Below, piece after piece: positions 28,179-37,043 of a stretch of DNA of 64,000 nucleotides (within the stretch, counting starts at the first letter, position 1; each line of letters starts with the position of its first letter). The translations under genes and the position numbers were made by a program. The DNA comes from Draconibacterium sediminis (lineage in GTDB: Bacteria > Bacteroidota > Bacteroidia > Bacteroidales > Prolixibacteraceae), in NCBI RefSeq assembly GCF_000949475.1, contig NZ_JRHC01000001.1, positions 124,001-188,000 of the forward strand, written 5' to 3'. The notes under the pieces were generated by a model. It saw only the letters and a list, made by a program, of their open reading frames with translations, was not told the DNA's origin and made no database searches.

Positions 28179-29174
28179 TTAAGCTTTTCCTGCCGAACCC
28201 AAAACGTTTTCGTTTTTGTGCTTGTACAACTCTTTTAATGAATCGCGTGCAGGTCCCAGGTATTTACGTGGGTCGAATTCTGCAGGATTATCGTTCATTG
28301 TTTTGCGGATAGCTGCAGTCATTGCCAAACGACCGTCAGAGTCGATGTTAATTTTACATACTGCAGAAGAAGCCGCTTTACGCAACTGATCTTCAGGAAT
28401 ACCTACAGCAGCTTTCAAATCGCCGCCGTTTGCATTAATAACTTCTACCTGATCCATCGGAACAGAAGAAGAACCGTGAAGAACGATTGGGAAACCAGGA
28501 ATACGTTTTTCAATTTCTTCCAGGATATCAAATTTTAATGGTGGTGGAACCAAAACGCCGTCTTCGTTTTTAGTACACTGCTCAGGAGTAAATTTGTGTG
28601 CTCCGTGAGAAGTACCAATCGAAATAGCCAGTGAATCAACACCGGTACGTTTTACAAAATCCTCAACCTCTTCTGGTCTTGTATAAGTTGATTCTTCAGC
28701 AACTACATCGTCTTCAACACCTGCCAAAACACCCAGCTCACCTTCAACACTTACACCGTGTGCGTGTGCGTATTCAACAACTTGTTTTGTAAGTGCCACG
28801 TTTTCTTCGTATGAGTGGTGCGAACCATCAATCATTACTGAAGAGAAACCGTTATCGATACAGTCTTTACACAATTCAAAAGTATCGCCATGATCCAGGT
28901 GAAGAACGATAGGAATTTCGCAACCCAGTTCTTTTACATACTCAACAGCACCACGTGCCATGTTACGCAACAAAGTAGCGTTGGCATATTTACGTGCACC
29001 TGATGATACCTGAAGAATTACCGGTGATTTTGTTTCAACACAAGCCTGAAGAATAGCCTGCATTTGCTCAAGGTTATTAAAGTTGTAAGCTGGAACAGCA
29101 TATCCGCCTTCAACTGCTTTTGCGAACATTTCTTTTGTGTTCGTCAAGCCTAAGTCTTTGTAACTTACTGCCAT
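28179..29174 (-). CDS. fba: Class II fructose-bisphosphate aldolase (short, type B-like)
   Basis: 331 residues. Zn-ligand and catalytic motifs are visible: VLHLDHGDTFELC (catalytic Asp and His), DGSHHSYEENV, EGELGVLAG (Glu), ISIGTSHGAHKF (His) and VLHGSSSVPMD (His). The length and the YNFNNLEQMQAIL start place it with the class IIB/short forms, distinct from the FbaA-like enzyme encoded divergently 252 bp away. It cleaves fructose-1,6-bisphosphate in glycolysis or runs in reverse in gluconeogenesis. A tagatose-bisphosphate aldolase activity is possible in this family but less likely. Confidence 0.92.
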   Translation of the reverse strand: MAVSYKDLGLTNTKEMFAKAVEGGYAVPAYNFNNLEQMQAILQACVETKSPVILQVSSGARKYANATLLRNMARGAVEYVKELGCEIPIVLHLDHGDTFELCKDCIDNGFSSVMIDGSHHSYEENVALTKQVVEYAHAHGVSVEGELGVLAGVEDDVVAEESTYTRPEEVEDFVKRTGVDSLAISIGTSHGAHKFTPEQCTKNEDGVLVPPPLKFDILEEIEKRIPGFPIVLHGSSSVPMDQVEVINANGGDLKAAVGIPEDQLRKAASSAVCKINIDSDGRLAMTAAIRKTMNDNPAEFDPRKYLGPARDSLKELYKHKNENVLGSAGKA

Positions 29175-29272
29175 TTTTATTCGAATTAATCTTTGGTTTT
29201 TAATTTTTTTTGCGCCGTGAAAGTAAATAAAAAACAGAGAATGAAGAGGTTTAGATAAATCCCCGAATCGAT

Positions 29273-29286
29273 ATTTAACGTTAAAT
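29273..29286. promoter_or_regulatory. 14-bp perfect palindrome between the divergent aldolases
   Basis: ATTTAACGTTAAAT, self-complementary, sits about 100 bp before the fba ATG and about 140 bp before the FbaA-like ATG. It may be an operator for a regulator of one or both genes, but AT-rich palindromes also arise by chance. Confidence 0.3.
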
Positions 29287-29354
29287 ACAATAATGTTACA
29301 GCGTTAATTTTCAGATAATTTTGTCCGTTTTTTACGATCATTAACAAGGAAAAA

Positions 29355-29385
29355 TTGGTTAACCTAAACTCAAATCGTAATTTTG
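29355..29385 (+). promoter_or_regulatory. Promoter of the FbaA-like aldolase
   Basis: TTG (29355-29357) and TAATTTTG (29378-29385) fit the Bacteroidota -33/-7 consensus with a 20-bp gap. They predict a start near 29391 and a leader of about 35 nt. Confidence 0.65.
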
Positions 29386-29426
29386 TGTTCTTATTCTATT
29401 TGATTTAAAAGTAAAACGATTTAATT

Positions 29427-30503
29427 ATGGGAAAAATATCCGAAAACGTTAAGCCGGGAGTTGTTACCGGTGCCGACGTACAATTTATTTTCGAAGAAGC
29501 TAAAGCTAAACAATTTGCCATGCCTGCAATAAATGTTGTAGGTTCTTCTTCAGTTAATGCAATTATGGAAGTTGCCAAAGAGGTAAACGCTCCTGTTATG
29601 ATTCAATTTTCGAACGGTGGTGCTGCATTTAACGCCGGTAAAGGTTTAAAACTTGAAGGCCAGGAAGCAGCCATTTTAGGAGCTGTTGCAGGTGCAAAAC
29701 ACATTCACACTTTAGCTGAAGCTTACGGTGTACGTGTTATCCTGCACACCGACCACGCCGCAAAAAAATTGTTGCCTTGGATTGACGGTTTGTTGGATGC
29801 CAGCGAAAAACACTTTGCTGAAACCGGTAAACCACTTTTCAGCTCGCACATGCTTGACCTTAGCGAAGAGCCATTGGAAGAGAACATCGAGATCAGCAAA
29901 AAATACCTGGAGCGCATGGCCAAAATGGGCATGACTCTGGAAATTGAATTGGGTATTACCGGTGGTGAAGAAGATGGTGTTGATAACAGCGATGTTGATG
30001 CATCGAAATTGTACACGCAGCCGGAAGAAGTTTGCTACGCTTACGAAGAATTAAGCAAAGTTTCGCCAAACTTTACAATTGCAGCATCGTTTGGTAACGT
30101 GCACGGTGTATACAAACCGGGTAACGTTAAACTGACTCCAAAAATTCTTGACAACTCGCAGAAGTACATCCAGGAGAAATTGGGAACTAAAGAAAAGCCA
30201 GTGAACTTTGTATTCCACGGCGGATCAGGTTCAACTCACGAAGAAATTCGCGAAGCTATTTCGTACGGTGTTGTTAAAATGAACATCGACACCGATACGC
30301 AGTGGGCATACTGGGATGGCGTTCGTGCTTTTGAAGCTGCTAACCACGATTACCTGCAAGGACAAATTGGAAACCCTGAAGGTGATGAAAAACCAAACAA
30401 AAAATACTACGACCCACGTGTTTGGTTGCGTAAAGCAGAAGAATCAATGATTGCCCGTTTGAAACAGGCTTTTGAAGATTTGAATGCTATCGACGTTCAG
30501 TAA
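29427..30503 (+). CDS. fbaA: Class II fructose-bisphosphate aldolase (FbaA type)
   Basis: 358 residues, matching the E. coli FbaA (class IIA) length. Motifs: VILHTDHAAKKLLPW (Asp/His), SSHMLDLSEEPLEEN, LEIELGITGGEEDGVDN (Glu ligand), FGNVHGVYKPGNVKL (His), and FVFHGGSGSTHEEI (His and phosphate loop), then VKMNIDTDTQWAYW. It makes dihydroxyacetone phosphate and glyceraldehyde-3-phosphate reversibly. Two subclasses of class II aldolase side by side suggest separate roles, for example glycolytic against gluconeogenic flux. It has its own promoter and terminator. Confidence 0.95.
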   Translation: MGKISENVKPGVVTGADVQFIFEEAKAKQFAMPAINVVGSSSVNAIMEVAKEVNAPVMIQFSNGGAAFNAGKGLKLEGQEAAILGAVAGAKHIHTLAEAYGVRVILHTDHAAKKLLPWIDGLLDASEKHFAETGKPLFSSHMLDLSEEPLEENIEISKKYLERMAKMGMTLEIELGITGGEEDGVDNSDVDASKLYTQPEEVCYAYEELSKVSPNFTIAASFGNVHGVYKPGNVKLTPKILDNSQKYIQEKLGTKEKPVNFVFHGGSGSTHEEIREAISYGVVKMNIDTDTQWAYWDGVRAFEAANHDYLQGQIGNPEGDEKPNKKYYDPRVWLRKAEESMIARLKQAFEDLNAIDVQ

Positions 30504-30529
30504 GAACAAATTTCGATATAAAATAGTAA

Positions 30530-30561
30530 AAACCGTTTCTCGTTTGGGAAGCGGTTTTTTT
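30530..30561 (+). terminator. Terminator of fbaA, possibly bidirectional
   Basis: Stem AAACCGTTTC / GAAGCGGTTT with a 5-7 nt loop and a run of seven T on the plus strand; the T-run reaches the last bases of the convergent MltF-like gene. An A-rich left flank would let it act for the minus strand as well. Confidence 0.8.
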
Positions 30562-31996
30562 ATTCCAGCAACTGCGTATAATGCTCGTAGCGGCTAAAAA
30601 TCTGTTTCACATAACTCACCGGTTCAATTCCGCGCACATAACCATATTTAATAAATGGTTTATTGTAATTCTCGGGATAGCTAAGTTTTAACATCGATTC
30701 CTCAACACATTCATCCCACCTGTAACTGTCAATTCCTTCCTCTTCGGCCAGTGTTCGTGCATCAAGCACATGGCTGTAACCACAGTTATAGGCAGCCATT
30801 GTAAATTTTATGCGCTGCACCGAATCAGGAATATCAATAAAACGGTCCCACAAAACTTTTAACACCTTGGTTGCTCCATCAAGGTTGTCCTCAGGGTCGG
30901 TTCTGTCTTCAACTCCGTAACGTTCGGCAGTTTGCGGCATCATTTGCATCAACCCTTTGGCTCCTGCCCACGATTCCGACACCGGATTAAACCTCGATTC
31001 CTGGTAAATCATCGATGCCATCAATCGCCAGTCCCAACCTATTGTATCAGCATAGGTTTGTATCAAATCGTCGTATTCACTTATCCGGTTGTGGTTAATA
31101 CTGTAGAAAACACTGTTTTCGCGCATCTTAAACGACCGTTCGTTTTTAAAGTACTTGTTGTAAATGACGTAATACGCTACTCCGTTTTTCATCGAGTCGA
31201 TCCAGCTGTTTAGTTCAGCCAGTAACTCATCCGAATTGGGACGGAGAGCCCAGGCCATACGTTGTGAAAAACTAACCGGTACCCGGATATCGAGATTGGG
31301 ATAATACGATGCATTTATGCTGGCAATATTATTATCGGCAAAGGTGTACTTGATTTCGCCGGTCGATACCATTTCAATAATTTTATCGGTCGACAAGTCG
31401 CCGGGCAGTGTATCAACATAAATTGTTCCGCCCATTTCGTCCATAAGGTTTTCTACCCGGTTCAGATATGACGAGTTGGCGCGTACCGAAACGGTATCGT
31501 CAATCAGCTCAATGGCATCGTGTAGTAACGCGTTTTGTACTGCACTCCATTTCATCTTTCGCCAGTTGTCGGGCTTTTTCTGTACCAAAACCTGGTGAGT
31601 GAGGTACAAATAATCGGAAAACTGCACCAACTCCTTGCGTTTTCCGGTAATGGTTAATCCATGCGCAATGAGGTCAACTTTTCCGTTCATCAGCATTTCG
31701 TGCATGGTCTCAAAATCATTCGATACCTCAAGTTTGTATTCAACACCAAGGTGTTCGGCAAAACGTTTTAGCAGTTCATACTCGTAACCCATAGGCTGTC
31801 CCCGGTACAGAAAATAACTGGTACTGCTATAGGTGGTAACCACATTCAATACGCCATCATCCAAAATCTCAGATAAATCACGAACAATAATTGGGCGATC
31901 TTCTTTCTTGTTGTCTTTTGGATTTTTGTTAGAGGTGCATGCAGCCAACATAAATAGCAAGACGATGCAAATAATACCAAAATAATGTTTTACCAT
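30560..31996 (-). CDS. mltF: MltF-type membrane-bound lytic murein transglycosylase
   Basis: 478 residues. A lipoprotein signal (lipobox LAAC, Cys20) leads to a periplasmic solute-binding-like domain (about 45-280; LNVVTTYSSTSYFLYRGQPM, LIAHGLTITGKRKELVQFS). Then follows an SLT/LysM-type lytic transglycosylase domain (about 300-478) with the catalytic Glu in MIYQESRFNP and the family tail GAKGLMQMMPQTAERYG and MAAYNCGYSHV. It should cleave peptidoglycan with formation of 1,6-anhydromuramic ends, tethered to a membrane. It is monocistronic and convergent with fbaA. Confidence 0.9.
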   Translation of the reverse strand: MVKHYFGIICIVLLFMLAACTSNKNPKDNKKEDRPIIVRDLSEILDDGVLNVVTTYSSTSYFLYRGQPMGYEYELLKRFAEHLGVEYKLEVSNDFETMHEMLMNGKVDLIAHGLTITGKRKELVQFSDYLYLTHQVLVQKKPDNWRKMKWSAVQNALLHDAIELIDDTVSVRANSSYLNRVENLMDEMGGTIYVDTLPGDLSTDKIIEMVSTGEIKYTFADNNIASINASYYPNLDIRVPVSFSQRMAWALRPNSDELLAELNSWIDSMKNGVAYYVIYNKYFKNERSFKMRENSVFYSINHNRISEYDDLIQTYADTIGWDWRLMASMIYQESRFNPVSESWAGAKGLMQMMPQTAERYGVEDRTDPEDNLDGATKVLKVLWDRFIDIPDSVQRIKFTMAAYNCGYSHVLDARTLAEEEGIDSYRWDECVEESMLKLSYPENYNKPFIKYGYVRGIEPVSYVKQIFSRYEHYTQLLE

Positions 31997-32172
31997 ACAT
32001 TTTACGGTTTATAATCTCTGATCTTACTCCGGCAAGGTATAAAAAGAATTAGAAATATGAAATTTATCAGTTTTCACGCTCACATCATTTACATTTTAGT
32101 TACAGTTGCCACCAACTGCCACCTTACATAAAAGGATTCTTTAAAAATAAACCATCAAATGCACATTTTTCA

Positions 32173-32200
32173 TTGTATGAAGTTGATTTAATTATATTTG
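32173..32200 (+). promoter_or_regulatory. Promoter of the TPR sensor kinase
   Basis: TTG (32173-32175) and TATATTTG (32193-32200), 17 bp apart, fit the -33/-7 consensus. The predicted start near 32206 lies only about 12 nt before the ATG at 32218. This also argues against the longer reading frame starting at 32173. Confidence 0.6.
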
Positions 32201-32217
32201 CAGCTCGGTGCAAACCT

Positions 32218-34302
32218 ATGAGAAATCGGAGTAAACATATTTTACTGAGTTTATTGTTCGCAATTGTTGTTGGCGGTTTACCTGTTTTTGGAAACGATAC
32301 ACTACAGATCGATTCGCTAAAAACGGCTGTTAAAACGGAAACAAATGCGGAGAAGATCGTCGATATCTACATCGATCTGTCCGATTTATACGACTTCACC
32401 AATCCGGATAGTTCGTTGGCATACGCACAAAAAGCACTGGAGCTGTCGCAAAAAATAAACTACAAATACGGCGAAGGAACAGCACTTTTTCTTATCAGTT
32501 ATGTGTACGACCAAACAGGCGACTGGCTTCCTGCCATTTCCAACCTCGAACAAGCCATTACGATATTTACCGAAACCAAAGATTCGGTGTCGTTACTCGC
32601 TTGCTACCTTAACCTGGGCGTATTTTATTCCTACGGAAAAGACCAGGTACAGGCACTTAATTACCTGATTAAAGCAAAAAATATTTGCGAAGAGGCAAAC
32701 CAAACTTACGGGCTTTCTGAAGCGTATTCAAACATTGCCACGTATTATGAATATTTAAAAGAATACCGAAGCTGCCAACTTTATTACCAAAAAGCTCTTG
32801 ATGTTGATGTTGAAACCCAAAACACCCGAAACCAGTGTTTGAATCACATTTCGCTGGGCTATACCAACTTAAAATTAAATCAACAGGAACAGGCCCTTCA
32901 TCATTTGAATAAGGCTCTGGAACTGTTACCACAAATTAATGACAAACAGCGAGAGATTGAAGTTCTCCTGGGCTTTATTACCTATTATCTTGAAACAGAA
33001 GATTTATCGTTGGCAAAAACCGATATTGACCGGGTTACTGATTTGAAAAACCAAAATAGTCAGATAAAATATGACGTTGAAATCAATTATTTACAAGGTA
33101 AATATTACCTCAGAAAGAAAGATTTCAATACAGCCACAAAATACTTCAACAAAGCCATTTCGAAAAGCCTGGAATTGGAAAAACTTGACTATGTCTCGGA
33201 TTATTACACCGAAGCAGGAGAAGCTTATGCCGGCCTTGGGCAATACGAAAAAGCCTACCAAATGAACATGAAAGCCAAACAGGCATTTCAATTGTTAAAG
33301 CCCGATGAAATTATAGAAGCACTGGGCAAATTCGAAGCCGACGAAGCCAGTAAGGCCGAAAGAAATAAAATTCTGCTCGAGCAGCAGTTGGCTTCAGCAA
33401 AAAACGAAAGCGATCAATTTAAATTTCGCGTAAAAGCGGCCTTTGCCATTGTTGCCTTACTTATTATTTTGGTGACACTCAGCTTTTTCCTTATCCTCCG
33501 AAAAAAACACACCGACGAGCTAAAAGCCAACTACAACACCATCAACCGTCAGAAATTATTGCTTGAAGAAAACCTCGTAAAACTTGCTGAAGACGAAAAA
33601 AACCTCAAAAAACTAAACGCCACAAAAGACAAATTCTTTTCGATTATAGCCCACGATTTAAAAAATCCGTTTAATGTTTTAATTGGCATTTCCGATTTGC
33701 TGCGTAATGAAAAGAAAACCAGAAACTCGGATGATTTTGATGTGCTTATTAACGGCATGTATCAGGCTGCCACCAGTGGTTACGAGTTGTTGGAAAACCT
33801 GTTGGAATGGTCGCGTACACAAACCGGATCCATTAAATTCGAGCCACAATCATTCTTTATTCATAAAGTTTTTGAAATTAACAAAGATCTCAATCTTGAG
33901 GTAGCCAAAACCAAAGGCATAAGCATCAACATTTCGGAAAAGAAAGTTATGGTTTATGCTGATTTCGATATGGTGAACTTTATTGTTCGAAACCTGCTTA
34001 ACAACGCCATAAAATTCTCGAATCAAAACGGCAAAATTGATCTGCTTGTCAAAAAGGATGGCGAAATGCTGATTGTTACGGTAAAAGACAATGGCATTGG
34101 AATGACTCCGGAAATGATAGAAAACCTGTTTAAAATTGAAAAATCGGTGCAACGCGAAGGAACTGCTCACGAAAAAGGAACAGGTTTAGGTTTAATTCTT
34201 TGCCAGGAATTTGTTAAAATAAATGGCGGCAATATCTGGGTCGAAAGCGAAGAAAATCTTGGCAGCAGCTTTCATTTCAGTCTTCCGCTTTCGTTATCGT
34301 AA
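32218..34302 (+). CDS. TPR-domain sensor histidine kinase
   Basis: 694 residues from the ATG at 32218 (MRNRSKHILLSLLFAIVVGG), which gives a proper signal peptide; the longer frame begins with TTG inside the promoter. Tetratricopeptide repeats fill about 30-370 (DSSLAYAQKALELSQKI, QALNYLIKAKNICEEA, CQLYYQKALDVDVETQ, ATKYFNKAISKSLELE). One membrane helix (about 407-427) is followed by a coiled coil, DHp with His479 in IIAHDLKNPFNVL, and an ATPase with NLLNNAIKFSN, DNGIGM and GTGLGLIL. No receiver domain is fused or adjacent, and the kinase core closely resembles that of the 24.6-kb kinase. The GH2/sulfatase operon lies 290 bp downstream, so control of that operon is possible. Confidence 0.92.
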   Translation: MRNRSKHILLSLLFAIVVGGLPVFGNDTLQIDSLKTAVKTETNAEKIVDIYIDLSDLYDFTNPDSSLAYAQKALELSQKINYKYGEGTALFLISYVYDQTGDWLPAISNLEQAITIFTETKDSVSLLACYLNLGVFYSYGKDQVQALNYLIKAKNICEEANQTYGLSEAYSNIATYYEYLKEYRSCQLYYQKALDVDVETQNTRNQCLNHISLGYTNLKLNQQEQALHHLNKALELLPQINDKQREIEVLLGFITYYLETEDLSLAKTDIDRVTDLKNQNSQIKYDVEINYLQGKYYLRKKDFNTATKYFNKAISKSLELEKLDYVSDYYTEAGEAYAGLGQYEKAYQMNMKAKQAFQLLKPDEIIEALGKFEADEASKAERNKILLEQQLASAKNESDQFKFRVKAAFAIVALLIILVTLSFFLILRKKHTDELKANYNTINRQKLLLEENLVKLAEDEKNLKKLNATKDKFFSIIAHDLKNPFNVLIGISDLLRNEKKTRNSDDFDVLINGMYQAATSGYELLENLLEWSRTQTGSIKFEPQSFFIHKVFEINKDLNLEVAKTKGISINISEKKVMVYADFDMVNFIVRNLLNNAIKFSNQNGKIDLLVKKDGEMLIVTVKDNGIGMTPEMIENLFKIEKSVQREGTAHEKGTGLGLILCQEFVKINGGNIWVESEENLGSSFHFSLPLSLS

Positions 34303-34589
34303 CTATCCTTTCCTCACAAAACGTGTTGCAGGATAGGTTTCGCAATCATTTGAGTTATCCGATTTCTTTGCATATTTGTACCATACCAGTACCTACCAGT
34401 GTAAATTTTGTATCTGAAGCAACAAATATTTTACTGAGAGCGTATGTATGTATTAATGAAAAGGCGTCTGTGTATATAGAACCTTATATGAAATTCGGTT
34501 ACAATACACCACCTTTATTACAAAAAGCAAGTTCTCTTATATAGTACGCCGGCGTATTTATCCACTAAAAAACAAACAGTTTTTATAAT

Positions 34590-37028
34590 ATGAAATCATT
34601 ATTTTCTTTCATTATTATTTTAGCTCTTTTCTCGGCTTGTGTCGAAACAAGCAGCGAAACCCGAAGTGTACAAACACTGCAAAAAGACTGGAAATTTATT
34701 AACCAGGAAGTTGCCGATGCACAGCTTCCACAAACCGATGTAGCCAACTGGGAAACCGTTGAAGTTCCGCACGACTGGGCTATTAAAGGACCTTTTGATA
34801 AAGAAATTGATGCACAGAAAGTTCGCGTTACTCAGGACATGGAAAAAGAGGCTCGCCTGCGTACCGGACGCACCGGCGCACTGCCACACATCGGAATTGG
34901 CTGGTACCGCAAAACATTCGAGCTTCCGGATTTCAGTCCGGGCAAAAAAGCCCTGCTTGTTTTTGATGGTGCCATGAGCAACGCCGAGGTGTACATCAAC
35001 GGGAAGAAAGTTGGAAACCGTCCCTACGGTTACAGTTATTTTTATTTTGATATCAGCAATTATGTAAATCCCGGCGAAGAAAACCTGTTGGCTGTTCGTC
35101 TTGAAAATAAAGAATCATCATCGCGCTGGTATCCCGGAGCAGGAATTTACCGCAAAGTGCAGCTTATTGTAAAAAACGAGGTGAATTTTAACCAATGGGG
35201 AACATTCATTACCACACCCTTTGTCTCGGAAGAAGAAGCGCAGGTAAACATTAAAGCCGAAGTTAACGGAAGCAACATTAAAGTGGTTACCGAAATAAAA
35301 GATGCCGAAGGAAACGTGGTGGCAACAAACACCACCAACGAAGTTTTTGGCACCAAAACAGAACAAAACATTGCTATTCCGAATCCGAAACTATGGGATA
35401 CCGAATCGCCTTATTTGTACACCGCAAATATGAAACTGTACGAAGGCAACACGCTAAAAGACGAACAAAACATTCGTTTTGGAGTGCGAAGTGTGGTTTA
35501 CGAAAGCGGCAAAGGACTGGTATTAAATGGCGAAGTTACCAAGTTTAAAGGGATTTGTCTGCACCACGATTTGGGGCCACTTGGAGCTGCTGTAAACAAA
35601 GCTGCCTTAAAACGTCAACTGACGATTCTAAAAGATATGGGTTGTAATGCCATCCGTTCATCACACAATATGCCATCAATGGAGCAATTGGAGCTTTGCG
35701 ACGAAATGGGTTTTCTTTTCCTGGCTGAAAGTTTTGACGAATGGGCAAGGCCAAAAGTTGAAAATGGGTACAACCTTTATTTTGACGACTGGGCCGAAAA
35801 AGATGTGGTAAATCTGGTTCGGGCAACACGCAACCACCCGTGTATTGTTATGTGGAGCTCGGGCAACGAAGTTCCCGACCAGTGGGGCAACGAAGGCGTA
35901 AAACTGGCCAAATGGCTGCAGGATATTTTTCACCGGGAAGACCCAACACGCCCGGTTACCGTTGGAATGGACCAGGTGAGCAATACTCTGAAAAACGGAT
36001 TTGGTGCTATTATGGATATTCCCGGTCTCAATTACCGCTTACATTTATACGACGAGGCTTACGAGCGTTTTCCCCAGGGATTCATTCTTGGCTCGGAGAC
36101 CGCGTCAACAGTAAGTTCACGCGGAATTTACAAGTTTCCTGTGATAGAGGGAAAAATGATGAGATACGATGATTTCCAAAGCTCATCATACGATCTGGAA
36201 GCTTGTTCATGGTCAAACATTCCTGACGAAGATTTTTACTGGCAGGATGATTTTGACTGGGTAATTGGCGAATTTGTCTGGACCGGTTTTGATTACCTCG
36301 GCGAACCTACTCCATACAACGAAGCGTGGCCATCGCGCAGTTCGTACTTTGGCATTTGCGATTTGGCAGGTTTACCAAAAGACCGCTTCTACCTGTACCG
36401 CAGCCGCTGGAACACGGAAGACGAAACCCTGCACATTCTTCCGCACTGGAACTGGGAAGGCCGCGAAGGAGAAACAACGCCTGTTTTTGTGTACACCAAT
36501 TACAACAGTGCCGAATTGTTCGTTAACGGTAAAAGTCAGGGCATTCAGAAGAAAAGCAAGGAGACATTGCTGAACCGGAACCGCCTGATGTGGATGGATG
36601 TAAAATACGAACCGGGAACTGTAAAAGTGGTTGCTTTCGACGATGATGGAAATGCCGTTGCCGAACAGGAAATTCACACCGCCGGAGCGCCTCATCACCT
36701 GCAATTATCTGCCGATCGTGATCAGATATCTGCTGATGGAAATGACCTCAGTTACATCACCGTTTCAGTGGTTGACAAAGACGGCAACCTTTGCCCTACC
36801 GCCACCAACCAACTGAATTTTAAAGTGAACGGTGCCGGAAAATATAAAGCCGTTTGTAACGGCGATGCTACTTCGCTCGAGTTGTTCCACCTGCCAACAA
36901 TGAAAGCCTTTAGCGGCAAACTGGTGGTAACGGTTCAATCGCTTGAAGAGGCCGGAGAAATGCAGCTGGAAGTAAGTGGCGAGGGACTTGAAACTGCAAC
37001 AATTTCGATTCAAACAAAACAGATTTAA
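34590..37028 (+). CDS. Family 2 glycoside hydrolase, beta-galactosidase-like lipoprotein
   Basis: 812 residues. A lipoprotein signal (lipobox FSAC, Cys17) is followed by the GH2 sugar-binding sandwich (VPHDWAIKGPF, GIGWYRKTFELP), an Ig-like domain, and a TIM barrel with acid/base Glu427 in MWSSGNEVPDQ and nucleophile Glu503 in ILGSETASTV, 76 residues apart as usual. After that come a DUF4982-like domain (FVYTNYNSAELFVNGKSQG) and an Ig-like end (SADGNDLSYITVSVVDKDGN). It should release beta-linked galactose or a related sugar outside the cytoplasmic membrane. The sulfatases 15 bp downstream suggest a sulfated glycan as substrate; which one cannot be said. Confidence 0.92.
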   Translation: MKSLFSFIIILALFSACVETSSETRSVQTLQKDWKFINQEVADAQLPQTDVANWETVEVPHDWAIKGPFDKEIDAQKVRVTQDMEKEARLRTGRTGALPHIGIGWYRKTFELPDFSPGKKALLVFDGAMSNAEVYINGKKVGNRPYGYSYFYFDISNYVNPGEENLLAVRLENKESSSRWYPGAGIYRKVQLIVKNEVNFNQWGTFITTPFVSEEEAQVNIKAEVNGSNIKVVTEIKDAEGNVVATNTTNEVFGTKTEQNIAIPNPKLWDTESPYLYTANMKLYEGNTLKDEQNIRFGVRSVVYESGKGLVLNGEVTKFKGICLHHDLGPLGAAVNKAALKRQLTILKDMGCNAIRSSHNMPSMEQLELCDEMGFLFLAESFDEWARPKVENGYNLYFDDWAEKDVVNLVRATRNHPCIVMWSSGNEVPDQWGNEGVKLAKWLQDIFHREDPTRPVTVGMDQVSNTLKNGFGAIMDIPGLNYRLHLYDEAYERFPQGFILGSETASTVSSRGIYKFPVIEGKMMRYDDFQSSSYDLEACSWSNIPDEDFYWQDDFDWVIGEFVWTGFDYLGEPTPYNEAWPSRSSYFGICDLAGLPKDRFYLYRSRWNTEDETLHILPHWNWEGREGETTPVFVYTNYNSAELFVNGKSQGIQKKSKETLLNRNRLMWMDVKYEPGTVKVVAFDDDGNAVAEQEIHTAGAPHHLQLSADRDQISADGNDLSYITVSVVDKDGNLCPTATNQLNFKVNGAGKYKAVCNGDATSLELFHLPTMKAFSGKLVVTVQSLEEAGEMQLEVSGEGLETATISIQTKQI

Positions 37029-37043
37029 TACGACTAACTAATT

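Noticed and set aside
32173-32217. Longer start of the TPR kinase
   Set aside because: It would start with TTG inside the predicted promoter; the ATG at 32218 gives a normal signal peptide.
34323-34544. Plus-strand 73-codon frame between the TPR kinase and the GH2 gene
   Set aside because: No domain, weak start context and no conservation cue; considered non-coding leader.
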